Shown one piece after another: positions 32,783 through 40,192 of a stretch of 57,981 nucleotides of DNA. Made by a program: the position numbers and the translations under genes. Numbering within the stretch: the first letter of the stretch is position 1; the number at the start of each line of letters is the position of its first letter. This DNA is from Bryobacteraceae bacterium (GTDB taxonomy: Bacteria > Acidobacteriota > Terriglobia > Bryobacterales > Bryobacteraceae). The notes under the pieces were generated by a model. The model saw nothing but the letters and a program-made list of their open reading frames with translations, was not told where the DNA came from and did not search any database. The stretch covers positions 1 through 57,981 of the forward strand of contig JAICXC010000014.1 of the NCBI GenBank assembly GCA_025980665.1. Direction: 5' to 3'.

Positions 32783-33940
32783 ATGAAAAGAAGCGAAAAG
32801 CGAATCCTAACCACTCACGTTGGCAGTTTAGTACGGCCCGCCGAATTAAAGGCACTGGCGCAATCCGGCAAAGATCGCCCCGAGGATGTCACGACCACCG
32901 ATGGCTATCTGGAGACGCTGCGACGCGTTACAGCCGAGGTGGCCAGGAAACAAGCCGCGATCGGTGTGGACATAATCAGCGACGGCGAGTTCGGGAAATC
33001 CAGTTGGTCGAACTATGTTTTGAGCCGTATCAGCGGGTTTGAGATTCGCCCCAATCAACTGAGGCCGGTGGAGTGGCTGGGACGCGATCTGCAACGGTTC
33101 GGAGACGTGATTGCGCGGGAAATGCCGAGCGTACTCACGGGCCGGCCCACGGAAGCGTGCATCGGGCCGATCGAGTATCGCGATCGAGAACCGATACGCC
33201 GCGCGATCGCCAATTTCCAAAAGGCCTTGGAGGGAGTCACGGTCCAAGAGGCTTTTCTGACGGCTGTCGCGCCGGCCAGCACCGCCTACGACGGCGTGAA
33301 TGAGTACTATGGCAGCGAAAAAGAGTACATTTTCGCGCTGGCGGAAGCCTTGCGCCAGGAATACCTGGAGATTTATCAGTCGGGCTTGCTGCTCCAAGTG
33401 GACGACGCGGTGCTTGCCAATATGTACGATCACCTGGTCCAGCAGAGTCCCGAGCGCTATCGGGAGTGGGCGCAGCTTCGCGTGGACGCGCTCAATCACG
33501 CGCTCCGAGGCATTCCCGAGGACCGGGTACGATATCACGTTTGTTTCGGAAGCTGGCATGTCCCGCATCTGGCCGATGCCGCGTTGGGCGACATTGTGGG
33601 TTTGATCCTGCAGGTGCGTGCGGGGGCTTATTCGATCGAAGCCGCGAATCCAAGGCATGAACACGAATGGCGCGTCTGGCAGAACTCCAAATTACCGGCG
33701 GGAAAGATTTTGATTCCAGGCGTCATTACACACCACACCATTACGGTGGAGCATCCCCGGCTGGTCGCGGATCGTATCGTGCGGTACGCGAAGCTGGTCG
33801 GACCCGAAAATGTGATCGCGGGAACGGATTGTGGGTTTGCCCAGGTGGACGTGATTGAGCGAGTGCCCGAACCGGTGATGTGGGCCAAGTTTGAAGCGCT
33901 GGTCGAGGGGGCTGCCCTGGCTAGTAAGGAGCTATTTTAG
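32783..33940 (+). CDS. Short MetE-like (cobalamin-independent methionine synthase II) methyltransferase
   Basis: A 385-residue single-domain protein corresponding to the catalytic C-terminal half of MetE. It starts MKRSEKRILTTHVGSLVRP, as usual for this family. The zinc ligands are present as HVC (YHVCFGSWH), Glu (YSIEAANPRHEHEW) and Cys (AGTDCGFAQVD). Full MetE has an extra N-terminal domain that helps bind methyl-tetrahydropteroyl-polyglutamate; its absence leaves the methyl donor open. No good ribosome site is visible before the ATG. The gene is divergent from the LigM-like demethylase, which suggests coupling of O-demethylation to methyl disposal. Confidence 0.85.
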   Translation: MKRSEKRILTTHVGSLVRPAELKALAQSGKDRPEDVTTTDGYLETLRRVTAEVARKQAAIGVDIISDGEFGKSSWSNYVLSRISGFEIRPNQLRPVEWLGRDLQRFGDVIAREMPSVLTGRPTEACIGPIEYRDREPIRRAIANFQKALEGVTVQEAFLTAVAPASTAYDGVNEYYGSEKEYIFALAEALRQEYLEIYQSGLLLQVDDAVLANMYDHLVQQSPERYREWAQLRVDALNHALRGIPEDRVRYHVCFGSWHVPHLADAALGDIVGLILQVRAGAYSIEAANPRHEHEWRVWQNSKLPAGKILIPGVITHHTITVEHPRLVADRIVRYAKLVGPENVIAGTDCGFAQVDVIERVPEPVMWAKFEALVEGAALASKELF

Positions 33941-33981
33941 GAATATTGTTATTCTGAATCAGCAGCAGGGAGGACCCACGA

Positions 33982-35946
33982 ATGTTCCGCGCTCGCGTAC
34001 TGAGATGCGCATTGTTGTTGATCGCAATTGGCACGCTGGCAGCCTGGATGTTGATGGCGCAGCAGCCGCGCCGCGTGGACGACAGCTTGCTGAAAACCGG
34101 CAGCAAGACGGGCGAAGAATGGGTCGCCTACGGGGTCAACTGGGCCGAGCAGCGTTTTAGTCCATTGAAGCAGATCAATGACTCGAACGTGGGCCGTCTG
34201 GGATTGGCCTGGTCGTCTGAGATCCCGCTCGCGCCCGGCAATCCACAGACCCACCAGGAAGGGACGCCGCTGGTCTTCAATGGCGTGCTGTACAGCATTA
34301 CCCCGTGGAGCATCGTGTACGCAGTCGATTTGCGGACCGGAAAAGAGATTTGGCGCGCGGACCCAGAGGTGAACCAGCAAGTCTGGCAATCGAGAATCTG
34401 CTGTGGAGTTGTGAATCGCGGTGTCGCGATGTATGAAGGCAAAATCATCGCCCCGGCAGTGGATGGGCGGCTCAGGGCGCTGGATGCGGCGACGGGCCGG
34501 ATCTTGTGGGAAACGCGAGTCTCGCCTGAGACCATGCCTTACACCATCACCATGGCGCCTCGGGTCATTAAGGGCGGCAAGATCATCATCGGAGTCAGCG
34601 GCGGCGAGTACGGCATTCGCGGCTTCTTCTCAGCCTACGATGTGAACACCGGGAAGATGCTGTGGCGCTTCTACACGGTGCCGGGCGATCCATCCAAGCC
34701 ATTTGAGCATCCGGAATTGGAAGCCGCCGCGAAAACCTGGACCAACGAGTGGTGGAAAATCGGTGGCGGGGCGGGGGTGTGGAATGGCGTGGCCTACGAT
34801 GCCGACAATGACATCGTGTACGTGGGCACAGGGCAGCCGGGCCCATGGACGGATGTGCATCGTGGCCCGGGCGACAATCTCTACTCGTGCAGCATCATCG
34901 CGGTGCGAGGCGCCACCGGGAAGATGGTCTGGTATTACCAGGAAGTTCCCGGCGACGATTGGGATTATGACTCGATCGCCGACCTGATGCTGGCCGATCT
35001 GACGATCAACGGCAAACAGCGCAAGGTAATCATGCACGCGCCCAAGGACGCGTTTTTTTACGTGATCGACCGGTTGACGGGAGAAGTCATCTCGGCGGAT
35101 CCGATCACAAAAGTATCCTGGGCGACGGGCATCGATGCGAAGGGACATCCAATCGTAAATCCGGCGGCGCGCTATAAGAAGACGCCGGTCACTGTGAATC
35201 CGGGCCCTTCCGGCGGTCATGTCTGGCCGCCATGGTCGTACAATCCCGGGACGGGACTCGTTTACATCCCCGGCACGGCGGGTCAAGGATCGAACTATAC
35301 CGCTGCGGAAACCTTTACCCCGGCTCCCACCGAAATCGGCCCGACCGGTCGCGGCCAGATGAACATGGGAACTGCATTGGGCGGTGGGCAGCTCGACCGA
35401 GGACGCGGTGCGAATCAAGCCAAGGGCGCGGCTCCCGCCGGCACGCCGGATAACGCCGAAGCGGCGGCAGTTCAAGCGGCCCAGCAAGCCGCGGCTGCCG
35501 CTCCCAAGCCCGAACCTCTGGCGCAGATCGGCCCTGACGGGCCTAGCGGTAATGTTCTGTATGCGTGGGATCCGATCGCAAGGAAAGAGCGCTGGCGCGC
35601 TGCGGGCGCAGGCGCCGGCCCGTTCGCAGGCGGCAGTCTTTCGACGGCTGGAAATCTTGTGTTCTCCAGCGTGAACAACCGGCTGCTCGCGTTCCGCGCA
35701 GATACTGGTGAAAAGCTCCTCGATCTGGATCTCCATACTTCGCAGATGGGACCGCCGATTTCCTTTGTGATCGATGGGAAGCAATACATCAGCGTCACCG
35801 GCGGTCCGGAAGCCGCGGGCGGCCGCGGAGGCGGTGCGGCCAAGGGTGGCGACGCGAAAGGCCCCGCAGCCGCTCCCCGGCCTGCACATTTGTTAGTGCT
35901 TGCCGTGGACGGAAAGGCTCCTATTCCCGGCGCTCCGGCGAACTAA
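33982..35946 (+). CDS. Exported PQQ-dependent alcohol-dehydrogenase-like propeller
   Basis: A 654-residue quinoprotein. It has a signal peptide (CALLLIAIGTLAAWMLMAQ), then W-motif propeller blades (LRTGKEIWRADPEV, ALDAATGRILWETR, AYDVNTGKMLWRFY). A vicinal Cys pair (RICCGVVNRG), typical of PQQ alcohol dehydrogenases, is present, and PGDDWDYDSIADL carries the catalytic Asp with a second Asp two residues on. A low-complexity Ala/Gln/Gly insert (about residues 470-510) interrupts the propeller before PDGPSGNVLYAWD, and another Gly/Ala tract (GGRGGGAAKGGDAKG) precedes the end. No haem domain is present, so electrons must go to a separate cytochrome. It probably oxidises a periplasmic alcohol, possibly aromatic given the neighbours. 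Confidence 0.88.
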   Translation: MFRARVLRCALLLIAIGTLAAWMLMAQQPRRVDDSLLKTGSKTGEEWVAYGVNWAEQRFSPLKQINDSNVGRLGLAWSSEIPLAPGNPQTHQEGTPLVFNGVLYSITPWSIVYAVDLRTGKEIWRADPEVNQQVWQSRICCGVVNRGVAMYEGKIIAPAVDGRLRALDAATGRILWETRVSPETMPYTITMAPRVIKGGKIIIGVSGGEYGIRGFFSAYDVNTGKMLWRFYTVPGDPSKPFEHPELEAAAKTWTNEWWKIGGGAGVWNGVAYDADNDIVYVGTGQPGPWTDVHRGPGDNLYSCSIIAVRGATGKMVWYYQEVPGDDWDYDSIADLMLADLTINGKQRKVIMHAPKDAFFYVIDRLTGEVISADPITKVSWATGIDAKGHPIVNPAARYKKTPVTVNPGPSGGHVWPPWSYNPGTGLVYIPGTAGQGSNYTAAETFTPAPTEIGPTGRGQMNMGTALGGGQLDRGRGANQAKGAAPAGTPDNAEAAAVQAAQQAAAAAPKPEPLAQIGPDGPSGNVLYAWDPIARKERWRAAGAGAGPFAGGSLSTAGNLVFSSVNNRLLAFRADTGEKLLDLDLHTSQMGPPISFVIDGKQYISVTGGPEAAGGRGGGAAKGGDAKGPAAAPRPAHLLVLAVDGKAPIPGAPAN

Positions 35947-35970
35947 CGTCCCGGCTCTGGCCGCGCTCAC

Positions 35971-36059
35971 AATGCATGCATTTGGAACCGGCAGAGCTAG
36001 GTCCGTCCCCAGGCTGTGCCGATTGGGTCATGCTGCAGCCGGTGAAATGCATGCATTTC
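35971..36059. promoter_or_regulatory. Two ATGCATGCAT palindromes before the LysR gene
   Basis: AATGCATGCATT at 35971-35982 and the longer perfect palindrome GAAATGCATGCATTTC at 36044-36059 share the same core and are 75 bp apart centre to centre, close to seven helical turns. The second lies 57 bp before the GTG of the LysR gene. They look like paired operator sites; which protein binds is unknown. Confidence 0.55.
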
Positions 36060-36115
36060 TGTGATATCCTGTTCAGAGTTTAAGGGACGGCGATACCCGG
36101 GGGGGCGGTTCTGAC

Positions 36116-37012
36116 GTGACCAACATCGATCTGAAACTGCTGGCCGTGGTTACGGAATTACATAAAACCAAAAGCGTATCTCAAACGGCCGAAAATCTCG
36201 ATCTGAGCCAGTCCGCGATCAGTATGAGCCTGGCGAAGCTCCGCAAACATTTCAACGATCCGCTGTTCGTTCGGACCTCATCCGGCATGAACCCGACGCC
36301 GCATGCGGTGGAGCTCATCACTTTGTTGAAGAGCGCCGAAGACATCCTGCAAACTGCACTCGATCTGCACGTGGTCTTCGACCCATTGACCTCGGACCGG
36401 CGCTTCAACGTATATTCGACCGATATCGCGCAGGTCACAATTATGCCGCGTCTGATGCAGCGGTTGAAGAAAATCGCTCCTAACGTCGGAATCGATCTGC
36501 GCAGGCTCTCGGACGAAACTCCGGAGTTCCTCGAGTCGGGTCAAGGGGACTTGGCTGTCGGGTTCATTCTGCCGATGGGAGCTGGTTTCTGTCAGCAGAG
36601 GCTGTTCAAGGAAAAGTTCGTTTGCGCACTTCGCCGCGACCATCCGAGAATTCGGGAGTCGTTGAGCATTGACCAGTTCCAGGACGAAACTCATTTGGGG
36701 ATCACTACGTGCGGAACAGGTCACGGCGTAGTCGAGAAAACGCTTGAAGAGAGAAATATACGGCGCAAAGTAGGACTAGCCGTCCCGAGCTTTCTTGGCA
36801 TCGCGTCCATCATTACGACGTTGGACTATTTGGCGGTTCTTCCCGAGCAACTCGCTCGTCATCTTGCGAGCGCTGGCAATATTAAGGTGCTTCCGTTGCC
36901 TTTTAGCATGCCCAGCTACTACATCATGCAGAATTGGCATGAACGGTACACGCAAGATCCGGCGAGCAAATGGCTTCGGTCCGTGATTGCCAACCTGTTT
37001 CTGTGCTCGTGA
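36116..37012 (+). CDS. LysR-family transcriptional regulator
   Basis: A 298-residue LysR protein from a GTG. The N-terminal winged helix has KSVSQTAENLDLSQSAISMSLAKLRKHFNDPLFVR, typical of the NodD/LinR/PcpR-like branch, and the ligand-binding domain follows (RRFNVYSTDIAQVTIMPRLM). Regulators of this branch often control aromatic-ring cleavage genes. It sits directly upstream of a VOC ring-cleavage dioxygenase on the same strand (61-bp gap), which is its likely target, and downstream of the paired palindromes at 35971-36059. Confidence 0.92.
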   Translation: MTNIDLKLLAVVTELHKTKSVSQTAENLDLSQSAISMSLAKLRKHFNDPLFVRTSSGMNPTPHAVELITLLKSAEDILQTALDLHVVFDPLTSDRRFNVYSTDIAQVTIMPRLMQRLKKIAPNVGIDLRRLSDETPEFLESGQGDLAVGFILPMGAGFCQQRLFKEKFVCALRRDHPRIRESLSIDQFQDETHLGITTCGTGHGVVEKTLEERNIRRKVGLAVPSFLGIASIITTLDYLAVLPEQLARHLASAGNIKVLPLPFSMPSYYIMQNWHERYTQDPASKWLRSVIANLFLCS

Positions 37013-37073
37013 AGTATCATCTAGGATGCGCTGATTTGAATAGTAGATTGCGCATGTTCGTTAAGGAGAAACC

Positions 37074-38063
37074 ATGAATTATCCGCTGACCGGATATCAC
37101 CACATCACCGCTTGTGCGGGTGGCGCTCAGGAAGACGTCAATTTCTTCACGGAAGTAGTAGGTTTGCGCATGGCCAAGCAAACCGTTCTGATGGACGGGT
37201 CGATACCCATTTATCATCTGTACTACTCGAATGCCAACCTGGAGCCGGGCTCGGTGATGACGACGTTCCCGTACGGCCGTAAACAAGGGCGCAAGGGCTC
37301 GGGTCAAGTCTCGGCTACGGCTTTCACCGTCTCGAAGGGATCGCTTCCATTCTGGAAAGAACATCTCAAGCGACACAACGTGGACCAGGATCCCGCCGCT
37401 GAACGGTTTGGGCAATCCTTCATCCGGTTCAGGCACCCAGCGGGCTTGGCTTTCGAGGTGATCGAGGACGGTGCGGATCAAAGGGAAGGGTGGATCACGC
37501 CGCAAATCTCCAAAGGAGAAGCGGCGCACGGATTTCACGGCGCAGTGCTTTCGGTCCGAGAGGTGGAGGAAACCGAACGTTTTTTTGTCGACGCGCTCGG
37601 CTTTCGTAAGACCGGCGTGGACGGAAGGTATCATCGTTTCGAAACCGGAGCTGGCGGGGCCAACAAGACCGTCACGCTGCTGCACGAGCCAGACCGCCCC
37701 GCGGGAAGCTGGACGTTCGGTGCCGGTACGGTCCACCATATCGCGTTGTGGGGGGCGGATCAGAATGCGCTTGCCGAGCAAAAGGCCATCTATGAAGAGC
37801 TCGGCTACACGGATGCGTCTGAAATTAAGGATCGGTTCTATTTCTATTCGATGTATTGCCGGTGTCCGGGCGGAATTCTGGTGGAAAGCTGCTGCAATGC
37901 TCCGGGATCGTTCGAGAAAGACGAAACCAAAGAGGAACTAGGCACCAAGCTCCACTTACCCCCGTGGTTCAAAGATCGCCATGACGAGATTATTGCGTCT
38001 CTGGAACCCATTCGCGTTCCGGAAACGGCGATTGGCAGGCCCAAGAAGCTGGTGGGAATTTAA
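37074..38063 (+). CDS. VOC-type ring-cleaving dioxygenase
   Basis: A 329-residue protein with two vicinal-oxygen-chelate modules (about residues 5-150 and 155-300). The iron ligands can be read as His in GYHHITACAG, His in TVHHIALWG and Glu in GGILVESCCN. The size and the sequence GYHHITAC match the family that includes LinE, PcpA and MhqO, which open hydroquinone-type rings, rather than the extradiol catechol type. A good ribosome site (AAGGAGAAACC) precedes the ATG. It is probably regulated by the LysR protein next door. Confidence 0.87.
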   Translation: MNYPLTGYHHITACAGGAQEDVNFFTEVVGLRMAKQTVLMDGSIPIYHLYYSNANLEPGSVMTTFPYGRKQGRKGSGQVSATAFTVSKGSLPFWKEHLKRHNVDQDPAAERFGQSFIRFRHPAGLAFEVIEDGADQREGWITPQISKGEAAHGFHGAVLSVREVEETERFFVDALGFRKTGVDGRYHRFETGAGGANKTVTLLHEPDRPAGSWTFGAGTVHHIALWGADQNALAEQKAIYEELGYTDASEIKDRFYFYSMYCRCPGGILVESCCNAPGSFEKDETKEELGTKLHLPPWFKDRHDEIIASLEPIRVPETAIGRPKKLVGI

Positions 38064-38209
38064 GGAGCCCAGCGCTCCAGGCCGTTGCGTTTCGACCCGA
38101 AGCGCCGGATTCTCCTGTCTCTGAGGGGGTCAGAGTTCAGGCTGAAAGAAGTATAGGTCTGGGATCGAGAAATAGTCGATGGGGCCGCACTGATATTCGG
38201 CATTAAGAC

Positions 38210-38227
38210 ATTTGATAGTAGTCAAAT
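38210..38227. promoter_or_regulatory. Inverted repeat before the GntR gene
   Basis: ATTTGA-TAGTAG-TCAAAT is an 18-bp dyad 12 bp upstream of the ATG at 38240, overlapping the region of the ribosome site. GntR regulators of the FadR type often bind such short dyads and repress their own gene. The rest of the 38064-38239 gap shows only a short GGAGC/GCTCC hairpin after the dioxygenase gene. Confidence 0.45.
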
Positions 38228-38239
38228 AATGGAGACTCA

Positions 38240-39025
38240 ATGCTTCGGGGAAAAGTGACTATGCCGAGTACCGCGCCGCCCCGTGCCGTTCCGGCGAAGA
38301 ATCGAGGCGGATCGCAAACGGGCCGAGCTACGCTCGTACTGCGCGAGATGTTACTCGAGGGACACTTTCAGCCCGATGAGCGGATCCGCGAAGTCCCCTT
38401 GGCGGCCGAGCTGGGAGTTTCCCGCATTCCCCTCCGAATCGTGCTGGAGCGCTTAGCTCATGAGGGTCTGCTGGCCGTTCGTCCGACTCGCGGATTTGTA
38501 GTCCAGCGTTTCTCTACCGCCGATATTTATGAGGCGATCGAATTACGTGGCTTGCTGGAGGGCATGGCGGCGCGGCTGGCGGCGGAGAGATTGGAAGATC
38601 CCGCGGAAGCTTCGGAACTCAAAGACGTACACCAAGAATTGGTTCTTTTAGTACGGCGGCGAAAGCTGACGCTGGAGTGTTTGGAGCAATACATCGACTT
38701 AAACGCCAGGTTTCATGCTGAAATCCTGCGTTTGTCCCAATGCCGGATGCTGCAGCGCGCGATGGAGCACGTTTGTTCGCTTCCGTTTGCATCCCCCAGC
38801 GCATTTGTCAGGCGTCAGTACGTAGCGCCGGAATCCTGGGAACTGTTCCACATCGCCATCGATCAACATGGTGGTATTATCGATGCGATCGCAAATCGCG
38901 AGGCCGCGCGCGCCGAGACGCTCTCCCGGGAACATGCTCGCGTCGCCCGCAGGAACTTGGAAAGCGCGCTGAAGAACGGCGAAATTGCGAAATTCGTCCC
39001 TGGAATGAAGCTCATCGAGCTATAA
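38240..39025 (+). CDS. GntR-family regulator with FCD domain
   Basis: A 261-residue regulator. The N-terminal winged helix has LVLREMLLEGHFQPDERIREVPLAAELGVSRIPLR, and the C-terminal all-helical FCD domain (residues about 95-240) contains IYEAIELRGLLEGMAARLAA, NARFHAEIL and EHARVARRNLESAL with the His/Asp positions that hold a metal in FadR-type proteins. GGAGA precedes the ATG. Such regulators typically respond to organic acids. Its position after the ring-cleavage gene fits control of this catabolic block. Confidence 0.9.
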   Translation: MLRGKVTMPSTAPPRAVPAKNRGGSQTGRATLVLREMLLEGHFQPDERIREVPLAAELGVSRIPLRIVLERLAHEGLLAVRPTRGFVVQRFSTADIYEAIELRGLLEGMAARLAAERLEDPAEASELKDVHQELVLLVRRRKLTLECLEQYIDLNARFHAEILRLSQCRMLQRAMEHVCSLPFASPSAFVRRQYVAPESWELFHIAIDQHGGIIDAIANREAARAETLSREHARVARRNLESALKNGEIAKFVPGMKLIEL

Positions 39026-39162
39026 GCTATAATGAGAGTATCAGCGCATTTGATGCTCAGTATCAGAATGTCTCCATCGACTCTCCGCTTGACTAGGGCT
39101 ATCCTAAATTCCGGTGGTCGTGCTGCGCCTTCACACCTTCTAATGCTCGAGGGAGAATTACG

Positions 39163-39969
39163 ATGAAAACAGATTTGCAATACCGGAGGGTGCCTACCAT
39201 CGGACTGGCGACGCTTTGTCTCGCCGGATTTAGCTTGGTAAGCGCTCAATCGACTGCCGTTGCTCCGGGAGCCCAGCCTCCCAAGCCGGCAGCGGCGAAA
39301 CCGGCTTGGCCACCGGCGGGCCCCACGCCGCGAACCGCGGATGGCAAACCCGACTTGTCCGGCAATTGGTCGCCCAACGCGATACGTGAGAACGTCGATC
39401 TGGCAGGCGTTTTAGCCGCGGCGGGAAATCCCATACCGATGCTGCCTGAAGCCGCCAAGATTCATCAGGAGCGCAAGGATGCTCTGAGTAAGGGCGATCC
39501 GGAGTCCTACTGCCTGCCGCCGGGCGTGCCTCGCATGAGCACGACGCCGTATCCCTGGACGATCGTTCAGACGCCGCAGCTCATCGTGATTGTCTATGAA
39601 GGCGGGGCTCACATTTGGCGGAAAATCTTCATGGATGGACGCCCGCACGATCCAAAAGTCGAGTTCACCTGGCTGGGAGACTCCATCGGGCATTGGGAAG
39701 GCGACACCCTGGTTGTCGAGACGGTAGGGCAGAACGACCTCACGTGGCTGGATGAAGGCGGAGTTCCTCACTCGGCGGACATGAAGGTCACGGAACGCAT
39801 CCGGCGCCCGGATTTCGGGCATCTGGAGATCGAGCACACCATCGACGATCCCAAGACGTTCTCCAAACCCTGGAAATTCACCACGCATCCAAGCTTGCTG
39901 CGCGGCGAGCTGATCGAATACATCTGCCAGGAAAACAATAAAGACGTACAGCACATGGTTGGGAAATAA
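39163..39969 (+). CDS. Secreted GHWEG/VTERF family protein (member 3)
   Basis: A 268-residue exported protein with a Pro/Ala-rich linker after the signal peptide (PKPAAAKPAWPPAGPTPR). Family blocks: GKPDLSGNWSPNA, YCLPPGVPRMSTTPYPWTIV, GHWEGDTLVVETVGQNDLTW, MKVTERIRRPDFGHLEIE and IDDPKTFSKPWKFT, then EYICQENN. It is closest in layout to the protein at 23750-24643. It lies between the GntR regulator and the second TonB receptor. The function is unknown; repetition of the family beside TonB receptors and PQQ enzymes suggests a periplasmic catabolic or binding role. Confidence 0.83.
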   Translation: MKTDLQYRRVPTIGLATLCLAGFSLVSAQSTAVAPGAQPPKPAAAKPAWPPAGPTPRTADGKPDLSGNWSPNAIRENVDLAGVLAAAGNPIPMLPEAAKIHQERKDALSKGDPESYCLPPGVPRMSTTPYPWTIVQTPQLIVIVYEGGAHIWRKIFMDGRPHDPKVEFTWLGDSIGHWEGDTLVVETVGQNDLTWLDEGGVPHSADMKVTERIRRPDFGHLEIEHTIDDPKTFSKPWKFTTHPSLLRGELIEYICQENNKDVQHMVGK

Positions 39970-40119
39970 TACTCCCACAACGCCATCATCAATTTAATTG
40001 ATCCTGGGTATCAAGCCCGGACGATTGACTCTGTCCGCCTGCAGCGCCACAATCACCCAAGATTATGTTGGGGATTTTGGTTAGTAGTACAATCCCGCCC
40101 CGCCTCGTACGATTTCGCC

Positions 40120-40179
40120 CGAACAATCTAAACTCGAATAATCTAAACCCGAACAATCTAAACTCGAACAATCTAAAAA
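40120..40179 (+). repeat. Four tandem 15-bp repeats before the second TonB receptor
   Basis: Four head-to-tail copies of CGAACAATCTAAACT: 40120-40134, 40135-40149 (CGAATAATCTAAACC), 40150-40164 (identical to the first) and 40165-40179 (last two bases AA). The array ends one base before the GAGGAG ribosome site of the gene at 40193. It is AT-rich against the background and unit identity is high. It could vary in copy number, bind a regulator, or affect translation initiation. Confidence 0.9.
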
Positions 40180-40192
40180 AGAGGAGATACCC

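Noticed and set aside
34630..35889. Minus-strand frame of 419 codons opposite the PQQ dehydrogenase
   Set aside because: Cys/Arg-rich shadow with no domain; the sense strand encodes a standard propeller.
40120..40179. CRISPR array
   Set aside because: The 15-bp units are head to tail without spacers and there are no cas genes.
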